This document shows, in pieces, positions 35,105-48,084 of a stretch of 64,000 bases of DNA. Position numbers and translations under genes: made by a program. How positions within the stretch are numbered: the stretch's first letter is position 1; the number at the start of each line of letters is the position of its first letter. The notes under the pieces are model-generated. The model was not told the DNA's origin and did no database searches. It saw nothing but the letters and a program-made list of their open reading frames with translations. The stretch spans positions 273,501 through 337,500 of the forward strand of contig CAJNDT010000147.1 in NCBI GenBank assembly GCA_905221615.1, given 5' to 3'. Origin of the DNA: Symbiodinium sp. CCMP2592 (taxonomy: Eukaryota; Sar; Dinophyceae; Suessiales; Symbiodiniaceae).

Positions 35105-37985
35105 GGCTTAGTGGCGCACAAAGCTCTATAGGCGGAATGCGGCACGGGGGGCCTCACTGGCGGCAACAGCTTCTAGGAGATACCGCAAGCAAGATGTGTC
35201 AGCTTGAAGCTGCTAAGCAACAAGACAACACCGGGCGTGTGCATACCATGCCAAAACTCACATCACGCTGGTGCATGGTCCTGCATACACAAGACAGGAG
35301 CGCATGCTTCGCATTGCGATTGCCAAGGCTAGTGAAGGTTTGCCTCTTGCTACTTGCGGACGTTGCCTCGCCCTGAGGCTCCCGCCGCAAGTGCCCGTCT
35401 CTGCTCAATGCACTGCAATCCTAAATGCCACTCAACTCTTTTGCCACTGGACTCAAGTCTAGCCAGTTTAAGACCCCAATCATCTTGACCACTCAACTTG
35501 ACCTGGAAACTATATAAAGCATTAAAACCTGAAGCCGACTTTTCACAACACGAAGCTCAAACCCTCAAGCCCTCTACCCCTGCTACTACAGTAGAAGCCA
35601 GAAAGTTGGAATATGATTATCCTAACCCCTTTATGGTAAATTATAGGGGATCCTACCATTAATCCATATTCCAACTTTCTGGAGTTCCCTTTACACCTCA
35701 ATAAGCATCGTTTCCAGGACTGCTGCGACCCTCGATCTGGTGCAAGGCTGACAGGCCCACACCGAAAGTGTTTCGCAGAACCACCCTAAACCCTAAACCC
35801 TGAACCCTAAACCCTAGCCAAAACCCAGCCCCCCTTGGATGACTTAACAGATGACGTCAAATCATGCAATTTACCAGCCTCGCAACCCTTGCCTGAAACC
35901 TCACCAAGCCTGTTCCCTTCTACAGCCTAAACCTGACTCTGACTTCGTGGCCGCACCTTCGCCGCAATGTGCGCTTTGGGCCATAATCAAGGCCGCGAGA
36001 TTCGACGATGGGTGAAACCCCTTGAAGGTTTGCGATATCAGGTTGCTAGAGATTGAGCTTTTTGCGGTGGGGTGAAGAGGGGGCAGTGAGGCTTTGTGTA
36101 GAAGCGAGTGTTATGGCCTATAGCCTATACCCTGCTATCTTTTGAACTTCATTAGGCCAAGGCTTGTGCAGGGGAGTTCCGGATCCTCAAAGGGGCGCAA
36201 TACTCTTCGGATAAGGACTTCTGCTGTGACTCGGATTCCTGAAAGTACCCGGGAGCTACGAAAGCCGGAATGGACTAATCTGGCCTTACATGCATGCAGA
36301 CCTCTGTTGAAAAAACATGTGTAAGTATACTTCTCCTTGACCAAAGAAGATGTTGAATATCCCAGTGGCCTGCTGAAGAAGAATCCTCCTGCAGCAGTAG
36401 GAGCCGAAATGGAAGCGACGGGATTGTCGGGCGAACAGCCACCTGGAGTGCCTAACACAACCAATAATTACACCGACGATGGTTTGGGGACTCTTAGTAA
36501 GTAGACTTATAAGTACCCTAAAAGGGACCCTAATTGGGATTATTGGTTTGGGGCATGTGGCTTCAAGGTTGAGGCTGCAGCCAAAACTTTCAACTCTGTA
36601 GATCCCAATCCTGGACCCGGAACCCGAACAACCTATCAATTAGGGTTTAGGGTTTAGGGCTTAGGGTTTAGGGTGGGGAATATGCCAGAATCGGAACTAG
36701 CAGCTCGCAGACCACCCGACAACGGAAGCCCTGCTAAACCTTTACTTGAAGTTGGGCAACATCTCAGAGCCTTCTTTCACGTGCAAAGCCTCTAAAGTCT
36801 AGTTGTCAGGGTACGTTCTGCTTCGGGTTTAGGGCTCAGGGTTCAGGGTTTCAGGAATAGGGTTTGTTTAGGTCTCTTGGGCACATTCGCATTGCTTGAG
36901 TCTTATGGGGTTTACCCTAGCCAGAACACGAAACCCAAGCAAGAAGTGATCTGGCACAAGTGACATTTTCTCTCGTGATCCGCCAGTGTCGGTGGCAAGG
37001 CTAGAATGTTTGTTCTCTTTTGTTCGAGAGCTCCTTTGGGGGATTCACGTCTAAGGGTTCCATCAGTAAGCCCATGTTTCAGATGGGCTGGAGACGAGAG
37101 CCAGGTGTGTCTACTACTCCTGAATGTGGCCAAGCTGTCCCTTGTCCGAGCCCGTTGCAAACACCTGAAGGACGGAGTGAATCCGGTATAACACAACCAT
37201 CAGCGTTCCCGTAGATCAACCTCCATATGCATAAACAGTACTTCCTATACGGGCTCTACGGTCGACCAGTCCTGACTACAGCCTCTGGGTTGCTGTCAGA
37301 ATAGGGCAGAGAACCCGAATACTTGTTTGGCGTCATGAAACAACTGGAACCTTGAAACCACCCGCAGTCAGAACCGAGGAAGCCGTTACCCTCATGGCAG
37401 TGATCGGACCCCTTGTCCCCGGAGTCTTCGCATAATTCTCTACCGAAGTCTTCGCATAATTCTCTACAGCGAATCCTCGAACGTCGAACACCGCAAAGAT
37501 GACCGATATTTTGGATTAGTGTCCAATTAGGACTCCTAACTAAGACGCTTTCGAAGTCAGGAGAATGACTACCTTAGCCGGCACCCAAACTTACCAAATC
37601 ACAAGCATATAGGGTCACACTCCCAAAACGAAGTCCGTTTCTGAAGCACTCTGACCATGAATAGCAGAGGAGGGGTGGTTGCTCCATCTGCACTCTAAAC
37701 TTCGACCCAAAGTGCACAAAGTCGAAGTTCCTCCACACCCTTAAACCCGAGACCCTAGAATTCACGCAGAGTCTCCATCGACACAGCACACCAAACACCC
37801 TAAACCCTAAACCACCTGGCTCCCAAGCCTTCGCAAGGCCTGCCGGGATGGCAATCTGCCACTCTCAGCTCAGCGCGACGAGCACATAATCCACGGACAG
37901 TTTGGGCAGAATCTAAGTTTAACAGCTTCGTAGAGCGTGATCTTACCCGGAAACCTCCTGAGTTGGAACAGTGACGACCTGTCAT
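35105..37985. other. Gene-free stretch upstream of GST-1
   Basis: It holds one family-B element (35591-35693), a family-F fragment near 36485-36540, and filler. Frames of 60-117 codons on both strands lack recognisable domains. A ~24-bp unit ending GTCTTCGCATAATTCTCTAC occurs twice in tandem near 37425-37470. Confidence 0.4.
35591..35693. mobile_element. Family-B TIR element
   Basis: GTAGAAGCCAGAAAGTTGGA to TTCCAACTTTCTGGAGTTCC, same orientation as 29191-29293. Confidence 0.85.
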
Positions 37986-37998
37986 CCTCCTAACCTGG

Positions 37999-38010
37999 AG
38001 TATCTCTCTC

Positions 38011-38076
<66 letters not shown>

Positions 38077-38085
38077 TCTGTTTCT
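37999..38085. repeat. (TC)n microsatellite
   Basis: About 40 TC units with a few CG and TG interruptions. Confidence 0.95.
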
Positions 38086-38107
38086 ATATGTGCGTGTACC
38101 CAACCAG

Positions 38108-38230
38108 GATATATATATATATATATACATGTAATGTATATATATATATATATATATATATGTACGCACATATATATATATATATATATATGTATATACG
38201 CATATACAGATATATATATATATATATATC
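38108..38230. repeat. (TA)n microsatellite block
   Basis: Four TA runs separated by CATGTAATG, GTACGCAC and GTATACGCATATACAG spacers. Confidence 0.9.
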
Positions 38231-38473
38231 CCACTGTATCCTAAAGCCCCTTCATCAAACCACAACCATCCTGATAGCAAAATGCTAGAACCCTTATCGA
38301 GCCATCCCCAACTGACCCGTGGTTAAGTCTAAGGGCCTGGCTCTTGGGTAGAAAAGCCACATGGACCAAAAGGGAGAATGATTCTAGGACAGGAAACCTC
38401 ATTACTTCCGTGGGGTAGAAGCCCTAAACCCTAAACCCTGAAAGACGCAGAAGCCTGAAAAAAAAGAAGAGGC

Positions 38474-38582
38474 TAATATTGGGGCCTTCATGATTAGAGT
38501 AGGGTTTTGGGGCCCATTATCCTATAATCCTAATAGGGAACCTCCAAAATGGTATTGGTAGTTATTTAATCCCCTGTATTAC
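38474..38582. mobile_element. Family-D TIR element
   Basis: TAATATTGGGGCCTTCATGA to TAGTTATTTAATCCCCTGTA, with AGGGTTTTGGGGCCCATTAT inside as in other family-D copies. Confidence 0.75.
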
Positions 38583-38928
38583 CCCTAAGTATAAGGGCTC
38601 TAAAGGGCTTCTGGGATAAAGGCTTTGGAGGGCTTAGCACACCGGATAATCAAACTATTCTTTGAGGATTATAGTCTTAGCAGTACAGATATGCTGGGCT
38701 GTCACGGTCTAAGGCCTCAGGGCTTAGGGTTTCAGGCGTTTTGGTGCCTCCTACTGGGTCTCAGGGTTAACGGGGGTTGAGGGCTTGGACTTTGGGGTTT
38801 TTTAAGCCTGAGTGCTCATATCATTAAGTGTGGCGCTGCGCAACAGCAACTTCTTAACTTACACACCGGCAAACACTGGGACCACCCTAAACCGTAAACC
38901 CGCGCAGGAGTCAAGGATGCTGCTACAC

Positions 38929-39132
<204 letters not shown>

Positions 39133-41750
39133 TCTCGTAGTAGAGCTTCAATGAACCGTTACCCTGAGGAGCCCAAAAACACCCTATAATCATGTACACC
39201 CTAAGACACCTAAACCCGAAACCCTAGGCAATAAAGCCCTAAACCCTAAGCTTGCTATCTGCGGCTGTTTTTTTTGACAGCGAAGCAAGAACTGTCACAG
39301 CCAAGAAACTCAAGAAACGCACATCAGAAGGAGCCATGGACAACCGTTGTAATGGTGAACATTCAGTAGCGCATGCCTCGGCGGATAGCAGCATGATGTA
39401 GATGCAAGCCCAATTTTTTTCAGGAGGGGGGTGGCAGTGATGCACACTGCTAGGCGAGTTTTCGTGTAGAGCCGGCTTTGTATGCATAAGCCCTCGAACC
39501 AGAAAACCCCAGCCTAAACCAAGATGTTGCCCAGCCGCCAGCCGCGCCAGACTTTGTAAGAAGGGGTGCCAGAATTGCTCCGGATCTCTTCTGGCTCTTT
39601 CATCGGAAGTAGAGAATCGTCGTGGGGGTAATTACATCCTGTGGCTAAGCTACACGTATCTTCGACCACTAAGCCAAAGCCAAATAAAAGAGGTCCATGA
39701 GCACTGCTAAAGAAGTTCGGAAGCTTCTGAATTAATGCATGCAGCTGAGCATTCCTACTGTCAGGCAATCTTCGGTTGAACAGTCTTGGCACGGCGAGTA
39801 GTTATTGTCCCACCATGGCAACAAAAAATACCTGCGGTTGGTAGGCAGAACTCCTCCCACTAGTGCTCGGCATGTGCAAAGACAACTGGTGATAAACAGC
39901 GTCTACAGCAGACAGTGCCAGTAACGCCGTTATCGCTGCGGTCCTCGTGTTTCAAGCTAAACCCTAAATCCTAACCGTGAAATGGATGGCCTGCAAACTG
40001 GAGTCTGGGACTTCCGGTCCTGTCAGAAGGGATCCTACTGCTCAGGTTCTACACTCGCGTCCCTTAAATGAACTTGCCAAATGCAATGAACCCCACACCC
40101 TGAAACCTAAAACCCCAAACCCAAGCCCTAAACGCCAAAAACCCTAAACCCCATGAACCACCGTGGCTTTCGATCATGGGCATGTCTTTTCCAGCTGTGC
40201 ACAGGTGGGGGAGTCTGATCTCTGACTTCGCGCTCATCTGACAGGTCCAAGGACGTATCGTTATGGGTGACTGATAAGATAATCATAGGGGCCTTAACTA
40301 ATGATGACTAGAATAGGGTATGTTTTGTGGGGGTATATGTAGCTCCGTACCCATGTGGAATAAGTGCAGCATGCTATCAATAAATATTCAAGCCCGTTGA
40401 CGCATGGAGGAGGGTTTACATTAGGGATCATTAGGGCTTTTTTGAAACATTGGAGAAAAAGAATATTCAGGTCTGGTTTTGGAGGGCAAAGTCGCAGTAT
40501 ATAACCCCTACACTACTTCACGTGAACATACGTACACTCCCAAATCAACCTAACTTGCATCCGAGAGAGATTTGCCTGCATGCTTGCAATGTGGACGCAA
40601 GATCCAAGATCCATCCGTGTCTCTCACAGCCCCTTGGCCGCAAAATGGTTTAAATAGGGTCTAAGGTTTACGGTGTAGAACCAACAAGTGCAAGGTCTTG
40701 CAAGGTTTGATAAGCCATAAACCACATGATTTCAGCCTGAACCGAACGCTGGTGGGTTGGGAAAGCTATATCGGACGGACAGCCCTGACAGACTCTGTGA
40801 CTTTGTGCGCAAATTGCTGAGCCCCATGGTGTCACTGCAACAAGGAAAGCGTACCAGGCTCCACACCAACGAGTCATCTTCCTACGCTTCGAAGAAAGTA
40901 CACTTGAAAGCCAGCTTGCACTGCGGAGAAACGGCTACACAAACCGAGCAGCTCAATGATTGTTCCCGTGATCTACGGGGTTAGCAACGTAGCAACTAGA
41001 TGCAGGTACTTGCTTGTTACAGACTCCTTTCTCAAGTTGATTCACCCTACCACGAGACCTGTGAACACAAACACGGGTTTTAGTAGGTCAAGGTAGACGC
41101 TGAGGATGTTCGGCCGATCAGGCACGACACAGGCGGACTGGATGTGAACGTCCGGGAACAGAGCACGAAACTTGACCAAGCACACTCCCACGGGCCGCTG
41201 GGAAGAACAAGTAGGCTCTATTAAACGTGTCAAGCTTACCAGCGCTCGTACTTGGTGTGGGTCCCGAGCATTTGAGAAGGCAGGTTTCCGGGTAATACAG
41301 GGTTTTATTGATGAGAATATGGCTTTAGGGGGTAGTATACCATAGATGTACAAAGACGTCCTTCAGGCCCGGCCCTAGAATACGATCATGGGACAGGAGA
41401 CGGCGGTGTGATAGGCCCAAAAGAGTAAACATAGTGGACATGATTCCCGACAGGATTGTCGGATGGCTCCTATTGACGATGTCGACATTTAGGCCCCTGC
41501 GATGAAGCAAATCATTAACCCCAGAAAGAGAATTACGGAAGAGACTATAGCAAGTTTGTATAGGAACGAGTTCAGCCATGGGTACTTCTTCCCATGCTTT
41601 TCAGGCAACGTTCAATTGCCTTGCACCTCCTGTGTTCATCCAGACAGCAGAAGGACCTGGAGGAGGGAGACCAGGCCCTAAAAACAAGAAAAGAGTTGCA
41701 GGCGATATTGCAGTGTAACTAGCTTGTGCGAGCTCACACGGACTATACAA
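39133..41750. other. Gene-free stretch
   Basis: CCCTAAA filler (40090-40160) and a decayed family-D relic at 40285-40345. Apart from the weak candidate at 39514-39792, nothing supports a gene. Confidence 0.4.
39514..39792 (-). CDS. Weak hypothetical ORF
   Basis: A 92-codon minus-strand frame ends at a stop, and its translation looks varied and protein-like (for example GPLLFGFGLVVEDTC and EPEEIRSNSGTPSYKVWRGW). No domain or partner exon was recognised. It could be the last exon of an undetected gene. Confidence 0.2.
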   Translation of the reverse strand: MPRLFNRRLPDSRNAQLHALIQKLPNFFSSAHGPLLFGFGLVVEDTCSLATGCNYPHDDSLLPMKEPEEIRSNSGTPSYKVWRGWRLGNILV

Positions 41751-41863
41751 TAAAGGGAACTCCAGAAAGTTGGAATATGGTTTCAGGGTAGGATACCTTA
41801 TAATTTACCATAAAGGGTTAGGATAATCATATTCCAACTTTCTGGCTTTTACTGTATACAATA
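41744..41863. mobile_element. Family-B TIR element with a 9-bp flanking duplication
   Basis: The element 41753-41854 has arms CTCCAGAAAGTTGGAATATG and ATATTCCAACTTTCTGGCTT. TATACAATA occurs at 41744-41752 and again at 41855-41863, abutting both ends: a plausible target-site duplication. Confidence 0.9.
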
Positions 41864-41980
41864 ATTGTATGACCAAGTATTCTGCAGCACCTCGGTCTGA
41901 CTTCTTGCCAAAGACTGAGACTGCGTGACTTGGTGCGACACTCTCGGTCCTCAATGGCTTCCAACTGTGTCCGGTGAAAT

Positions 41981-42080
41981 ATAGGGGCCTAGTTAGAACA
42001 GGGTTTGGGGGGCAATACACTATGATTTATAATAAGGAACACCCAGAATAGTAAAGGTAATGGTTTTAAGCCCCTATGTT
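41981..42080. mobile_element. Family-D TIR element
   Basis: ATAGGGGCCTAGTTAGAACA to GGTTTTAAGCCCCTATGTT. Confidence 0.8.
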
Positions 42081-42246
42081 ATGTGGAAGGATTAGGCATG
42101 ATCAGGCGTCGCGGTTGAGCGAAAAGGGCCAGGGGTCTGGTCTAAGGCCACCATATTCCAAACCAATCAATCCCTAAAGCCCCGTAACCCTTGGGCCCCT
42201 AAATCCGAGACTCCCAAACCCCTACATAGCCCTCATCCATGGCATA

Positions 42247-42342
42247 ATATAGGGGCCTTACCAAGTAAAATGGGTTTCGGGACCCATGATGCTAAATCAT
42301 AGCAAAGAACCCACAAAATAGGGCTATAAGGCCCTTATATTA
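42247..42342. mobile_element. Family-D TIR element
   Basis: ATATAGGGGCCTTACCAAGT to GGGCTATAAGGCCCTTATAT. It lies ~165 bp from another family-D copy in the same orientation. Confidence 0.75.
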
Positions 42343-42515
42343 CTTTCGATCCTAAACCCTAAACCCTGAACCCTAAACCCTAACCGAAAACCCTGATGGT
42401 TTTTTGGGGACAACGGCTCTCGTCGTCTCCCTCCTCGTCGGTCTTTCGGAACCCATGCTGAGGCTTTCGAGACATAAAGCCGCTGCTTCGCAATCCTTAA
42501 AACCCAAGCGTATAC

Positions 42516-42635
42516 AGTAAACCCCAGAAAGTTGGAACATGAGTTTAGGATGATTAGTGCTAGGACCTGCTAGGATTCCCTCTAATTTACCTTAAGGGAA
42601 TGAGGATAATGATGTGCCAACTTTCTGGTTTCTAC
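42516..42635. mobile_element. Family-B TIR element, diverged and enlarged
   Basis: CCCCAGAAAGTTGGAACATG to GTGCCAACTTTCTGGTTTCT, with ~17 extra bases in the centre relative to the other copies. Confidence 0.8.
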
Positions 42636-42639
42636 TTCA

Positions 42640-45600
42640 GGGTTTAGGATTTCTCGAAGGGTTCCTTTAAGGGTCTACTAGAGGGGTCGGCATTTCCCAA
42701 AGCCCTACACCCTGAACATCTTCAAGCCCCCCAAACTCCCTACCCAGATCCTAGAATCTCAAGTTGAAGCAGCCAGAATTGGGAAGGTTCGGAGTGTCAG
42801 CTTCGCTACGGATGCAAGTCTGGGACCCGTCATTGAGGGAATGACCAACATGGGGGTCTGTGTACCAAACAAACATCACTACAGTACACGGTCTTTTTTT
42901 GACGAACTTATTATAAACAAGTCGCCAATGTCTTGGAAAGCCTCTTCAAGGCCCGGCGTTCGTGCTGGGGATTCCTTGTTGAACCTCTGCCAGTCGTACT
43001 TTGCAAACGCCCGGACCCCTTAGCGGCGAAGTCGTGCTGAAACACTGAGGCCTTGGATTAATCCCAGATCCGAAAACCTCGCTCGAAGCCATCAAGAGAC
43101 CTTTGTTTTGGGTGTTTTAGCGCTTTCTAGTCTGGGTTCGCAGTTTGTGACCTGACAGAGATAGGATTTTGTTGGCTACGGGTATGCTCAGGCACTCAGC
43201 ATGAACCCGTACGCACTTCCTAGGGAAACAGCCTTAAATGAAACCTTACTTCACGTAGATCTGCTTCCATTGAACATCAAAGGCCCAGAGTGCAGGAGGA
43301 AGAGCCGTCAAAGGCCTGCATGCCCGTCTGTAGCGTCAACATGCCGTCCGCCTATCGGAGGCGCCCAAGAAAATCCACGCACCAAATACTCTTGACTTGG
43401 CTTCGGCGTTTAGGGTTCATGGTTTCAGGCTTCAGTGATTTGCAGGTCGAGGGGTTTAGGACTAGGAATCGTGGACTGCGATTTGCGATTTTGAGCTTTC
43501 CTCTTCTTTCAAATGAAGCATGCAGGCTTGCAAGGATTCTGTGTCATGCCAGGGGCAAGGCCAACCGCTACAGTGAATCGCAGCTGTTCCATTCAGGCCT
43601 TTCATGAAAGTAGCATCTCCGCAATTTCAACTCGAAAACCCCGATTCCCAGCCATGCCTGCGCACAACCAGGCTTCCAATGAGTTAGATGCCGGAATGAA
43701 GCACGATACTTTCTAGAGCCCTTTGACAAAACGCTCCGCCCCTGCGCAACACTTCTGAAAGCTTTTTGCGAACTACATACGTATATTCAGAAGACGACAG
43801 CACGATGGTCGACTATTCATAAGCTCCCTCGGCATGCCACAGCAAAGGATTTCTGCGACGGCCGAATTCAGCCGGAGGGTCTTGGAATTTCCAGAACTCC
43901 GGTGTTTACATCGCACAAGTCAAGGGTTTAAGCTTTCGATTCAGATCCGACCACCTCGCAGGTGTTGCTGCTTGCAGGTGTACTGGTTGAAGTCGCAGTA
44001 ATTACTGGCCGTCAGCGTGGTAGTGGTATGGTAGTGGTAGTGCTACTGCGAGTGGTAATGTAGTGGCCGTGATAGTGGTAGCAGCTGTGGTGGTCGCAGT
44101 GGTTCAGTGTTTGGGGTGTTGTATGGCGCGGGGAAGTCTTGCCGCTTTAATATTACACTACAGTATGCCATATTGTAGACATCTCCTCGCCACGTTGTTG
44201 CATCAGGACTTGTGCAACCGCCTCCTAAAGAAGCAACTCGACCTCAAAGACCAAATCCGTGAGCAAGAAGCCCCAAGTGCCTGATATCCGAGTCCATGTG
44301 CGCAGCATTGTATGTTTCAGGTGTCGACTCTAGGATCATAGGGAAGTGCGTGTCAGTATCAACTTGACAATTCCTTTCCCTAAGGGTCCAAAGGACCCAA
44401 TAATTAGGTTCTTAAGTTTAGGATAATAGTTATGTAGGCTACTATTTGGGAGAGTATATGATAACTAGGTACTCGGACCCTTAGGGTTTGGGGCCTGCCT
44501 TCCACGCATTTGATCCGGCCAGGCCGGTTCCGTGATGTGGGAATGCGCGTCCTGGGTTCACAGGAGGCACTTAAATTAACATGGCCGAACGGTGTTTAGC
44601 ATTTAAAAGTTTTAAAGGTTTATGTGTTCAGGGTCAAATCCCCCAACCGCGTCTTTCAACCAGAAAGCAGCAATTTCAGTAAAGACGCTTTGAGTTTAAA
44701 GTACAAAGTCTCCGCAGGAATTGAAAGGCACGGCTGCGGGCACAACACACCTGATTTCTTTTGCGCTAGCTGGCATCTCCCTGGCCCACGGAGGATGCTA
44801 AGTATCACTGCACCGTCAACTCCTGCGATGCAAACTTCGTTTTGACGACCTGTTGTTCTTCCGTAAACCCCAGACACACCACGCATCCTAGTTATATCCC
44901 TGTTTGCAAACCTTGCAGGACTGCAAGCCCCAAGTTTCATACCCTACGGAAGGCACCTGGAATGCTCCCAATGTTCGGCCTGACCTAGACATCAACCTTA
45001 TCTCGGTTGCTTTGTTTTTGCGTGGCCCTGTCCCCAGCTCGGGCGTCCAAAGAAAGGCAAAAAAGGTGCCAAGTTTACACCATTGGGCTCAAGTCTAGCC
45101 AGACTTTTTACCCTATTTCCTAAACATCAACCCTTGGATGAGCTGGCGAGTCTCAAAGAATGTGCCGGCGCCAGCGTTTGTTCGGTCGCCGACCCTGATC
45201 CACCCTCTCCTGGGGCCTGGCAGAAGGATCTCGAAGATTTGGGGCGTAGGGGTTTGTGTTTGTATTTCGGGTGGCGGGTTTTAGAGGTTTGAAGCCCAAG
45301 GTGGTTTTCTGAAGTGTTTTGGTTTCATGGGCCTCGGAATCATATGGGTAGCTCTAAGAGATCGAGGGTCCCGGATTTTGGGTCCCAGAAACACTACGGC
45401 ACCCCTATACCAAGGCAGCCGAAGGGATCCTAAGTTAGAGAACTACCCTCCTCACTGGCCCAAACCCCAAGGAAATAAAAGTTGAAACTTTCAGAATCGA
45501 CTACCTTATACGAACCCCAGAAGTTGAAAAGTTGAGCTTAGAGCTAATAAGACTAATTATAGGAGGCCTCCAGAGAAACACTTCTTGCATTCGCCGTTTG

Positions 45601-45680
45601 TTGCTTCAGGGAGGTGGCTGGCGGTCGAGGCTCAGGAATCATACAGGAGCTCATCTGGGCTTAGGGCTTAGGGGTGTTTC
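42640..45680. other. Gene-free stretch
   Basis: It holds a TIR element at 44378-44487 and filler. A G/T-rich imperfect GTGGTA repeat lies near 44015-44105. No domain was recognised in the 60-113 codon frames. Confidence 0.4.
44378..44487. mobile_element. Single-copy TIR element (family N)
   Basis: CCCTAAGGGTCC at the left is the exact inverse of GGACCCTTAGGG at the right. The interior is AT-rich (TAGGATAATAGTTATG). No second copy was found. Confidence 0.7.
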
Positions 45681-45682
45681 AG

Positions 45683-45698
45683 ATACTCTCTCTCTCTT

Positions 45699-45793
<95 letters not shown>
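45683..45793. repeat. (CT)n microsatellite
   Basis: About 110 bp of almost uninterrupted CT. The Ser/Leu-run frame through it is an artefact. Confidence 0.95.
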
Positions 45794-45794
<1 letters not shown>

Positions 45795-47340
45795 AGGCAT
45801 TCGAAACGTCAAGACCCATGGATACTACACCCTAAAACCCGACAGCCTGCTCCCCGGAAGCCAGAAGCCCTAATCTCCAACCCTAAGACCTCGAACCATT
45901 GAGATTTTCTCAGGGAAGCGGTTGAGGGTTTGTAGGGTTTAGGATTTAGGGAATCTTCAAGCATGCTCTTATAAATGAGGTGAGAGAAGGTCTGGGCTCC
46001 TATGGACACGAAAGCATACGGTAAGGGTTAGGGCTTAGGGGCTTTTATTCAGATTTAGGGTTCTATTTAACGGGTTTACGGTTTTGGGTTTAGCTCAACA
46101 TAGCACATAGTCTTGGGTCTCAGAAGCCTTGGGGTACCCGACGCCCATCCTACATTGTTGAAGCCCAAGCCGCCAATAACACTATTGCTTCAGTTTTCTG
46201 TGCACATGTGTGTGTGTGGCTATCACCCAAGTACATCCCATTAAATACTCAAAGTTGACGTATTCGCTTTTGTGACTACCTGCAGTCCCAAGCCCCACCG
46301 AACATGGCAGGTTATGGCCTCTTCAACTATACGGTATAACTCTTTGCAAAAAAACTAGGCAACCGGAGTTAAGGTAGACGACAGTATGAGGATGTTCCCT
46401 AATCCTCGTCGTTTTGGACCTATGGCTGGCTTCTGGCATGGAGTGGGCTCGAAGTGGGGAAAGACATTCTGCCCTGAACCCTCAACCCTTAAACCCTCAA
46501 ACCCAAACTTGCTTTTTGCTTTGGGCTCGCTCGCCTCTGGGCGGCTTCGTGGCAGCGCGCACGCCCCAGGAACTCGGAGAGCCCGACGGCGGAGGCCTCT
46601 TCTCTCGTTTTTTTGACACTCACACTCGGACAAAGCCTGGCAAGGCTTTTAGACAAAGGAACAAACTGTCAAGTACCATGCACTTCTCTCGTTTTGGATG
46701 TTAATGGATCTTAGGGGTTTTGGGCTTAGAGGTTTAGGGTTGCGGATGTTTGTCAAGGGTTTTAGGGTGAAGGGTCTAAGGTTGGGTTTCGGGGTTTGGA
46801 CTTTCGCGACTCGGACGACGCAGGCTTAGGGTTCGCAGCTCTTTGGCTTCGGGTCTTAGAGTTCGTTGCTCGATTTGGGATTGTGTTTCTCCAGACCCTG
46901 CGGCACTCAATCCTCCCCAAGAGTTTGATCCAGAGAACAAAGCCTAGAATATCACCCGTCGAGAATCTAATAGCCTTTCTAACATAGCCCCCTCCCCCGA
47001 AAGGGGCCCTACATAAGTATCAGAAAAACTTTCTGCATCTCTGTAATCCCTTAAACCTCAACCCTCTCTCTCAGAAGCCCACTATAGGCTATAGGGGCCT
47101 TAATAATTAGAATAAGGTTTTGGGACCCATTATACTATAATTCACCAAAATGGTATAGATAATTATTGCCGCCCCTCTAGCACATGCTTTTCTTCTCGGC
47201 CACAGCGCCTCATCCCCTTTAAGGAGGCATTCCATGCCAAGGTCCCGCAGCTCCAGCAAGCCTCGAGGTGGCCACGATAATGGCTTAGGGCAGAGGGTTT
47301 AGGGACATGATTATGCTATCAGGGCTTACTTACTCATCAG
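45794..47340. other. Gene-free stretch
   Basis: TTTAGGG-type filler (45920-46100, 46690-46800) and one family-D element. A GC-rich island at 46500-46610 has long frames on both strands without a recognisable product. Confidence 0.4.
47090..47180. mobile_element. Family-D TIR element
   Basis: TATAGGGGCCTTAATAATTA followed by AAGGTTTTGGGACCCATTAT; the right end is degenerate (ATTGCCGCCCCTCTA). Confidence 0.7.
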
Positions 47341-47349
47341 GTTCCATAA

Positions 47350-47551
47350 TGGATATATATATATATATATGTTTATTTGTTTATCCAGGTACTTGTTAAA
47401 GGTATGTAGAGTGGTGTCAGTGTTTTCTCATGAGTTCATGCAGCAGGGTTTGTATTACGGGTATGTAGGTTCTGGATGTCAGTATGGCGAAATTGCGGAC
47501 TATGTTTCCATGTGTGTATATACATTTATACATACACATTTTACATATATG

Positions 47552-47589
<38 letters not shown>

Positions 47590-47651
47590 TATATACATAT
47601 GTGTGTGTGTGTGTCTATATGTCTGTGTATATATATATATGTATATGTATA

Positions 47652-47682
<31 letters not shown>

Positions 47683-47690
47683 GCAAACGA
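47350..47690. repeat. TA/TG microsatellite block
   Basis: TA runs at 47351-47370, 47550-47597 and 47628-47682 with TGTGTG and TGTATA interruptions. The Tyr/Ile/Cys-rich frames are artefacts. Confidence 0.9.
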
Positions 47691-47989
47691 GCCTTTATCA
47701 GGCTTTCTCATGCTTGCGAGATTTCTGCGGGTGTCTTCAAGTTAGGGGTACCTGATCCCGTGTTCTACGGGCTTTGGGGTGTTATGAAAGGTTTTGTTGT
47801 GTAGTTTTGAGCTTCTGGATGACATTCCCACTTTACATCGATGCATGGCTGCTTCGAACAACTGTACTCCTAAATCCCACAACCCCCGAATCAACCAAAA
47901 AGCCCATTCCGAACAAGATGCTGTTGTTATGGGGTTTGTCCCGCTCGCATGGCTGGGCACAAATGCTTGGGCTTGAGGGTTTATGGTTG

Positions 47990-48084
47990 TACTGTTGATG
48001 ATATAAATCTAGAGGACCCTAGACTATGGGAATTATGGGATATTCCTTATTATGGGTAATGCAGGATTTACATCATCCACCGTA
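47990..48084. mobile_element. Family-E TIR element
   Basis: ACTGTTGATGATATAAATCT is mirrored by GCAGGATTTACATCATCCAC. ~10 bp are deleted next to the left arm relative to 25060-25168. Confidence 0.8.
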
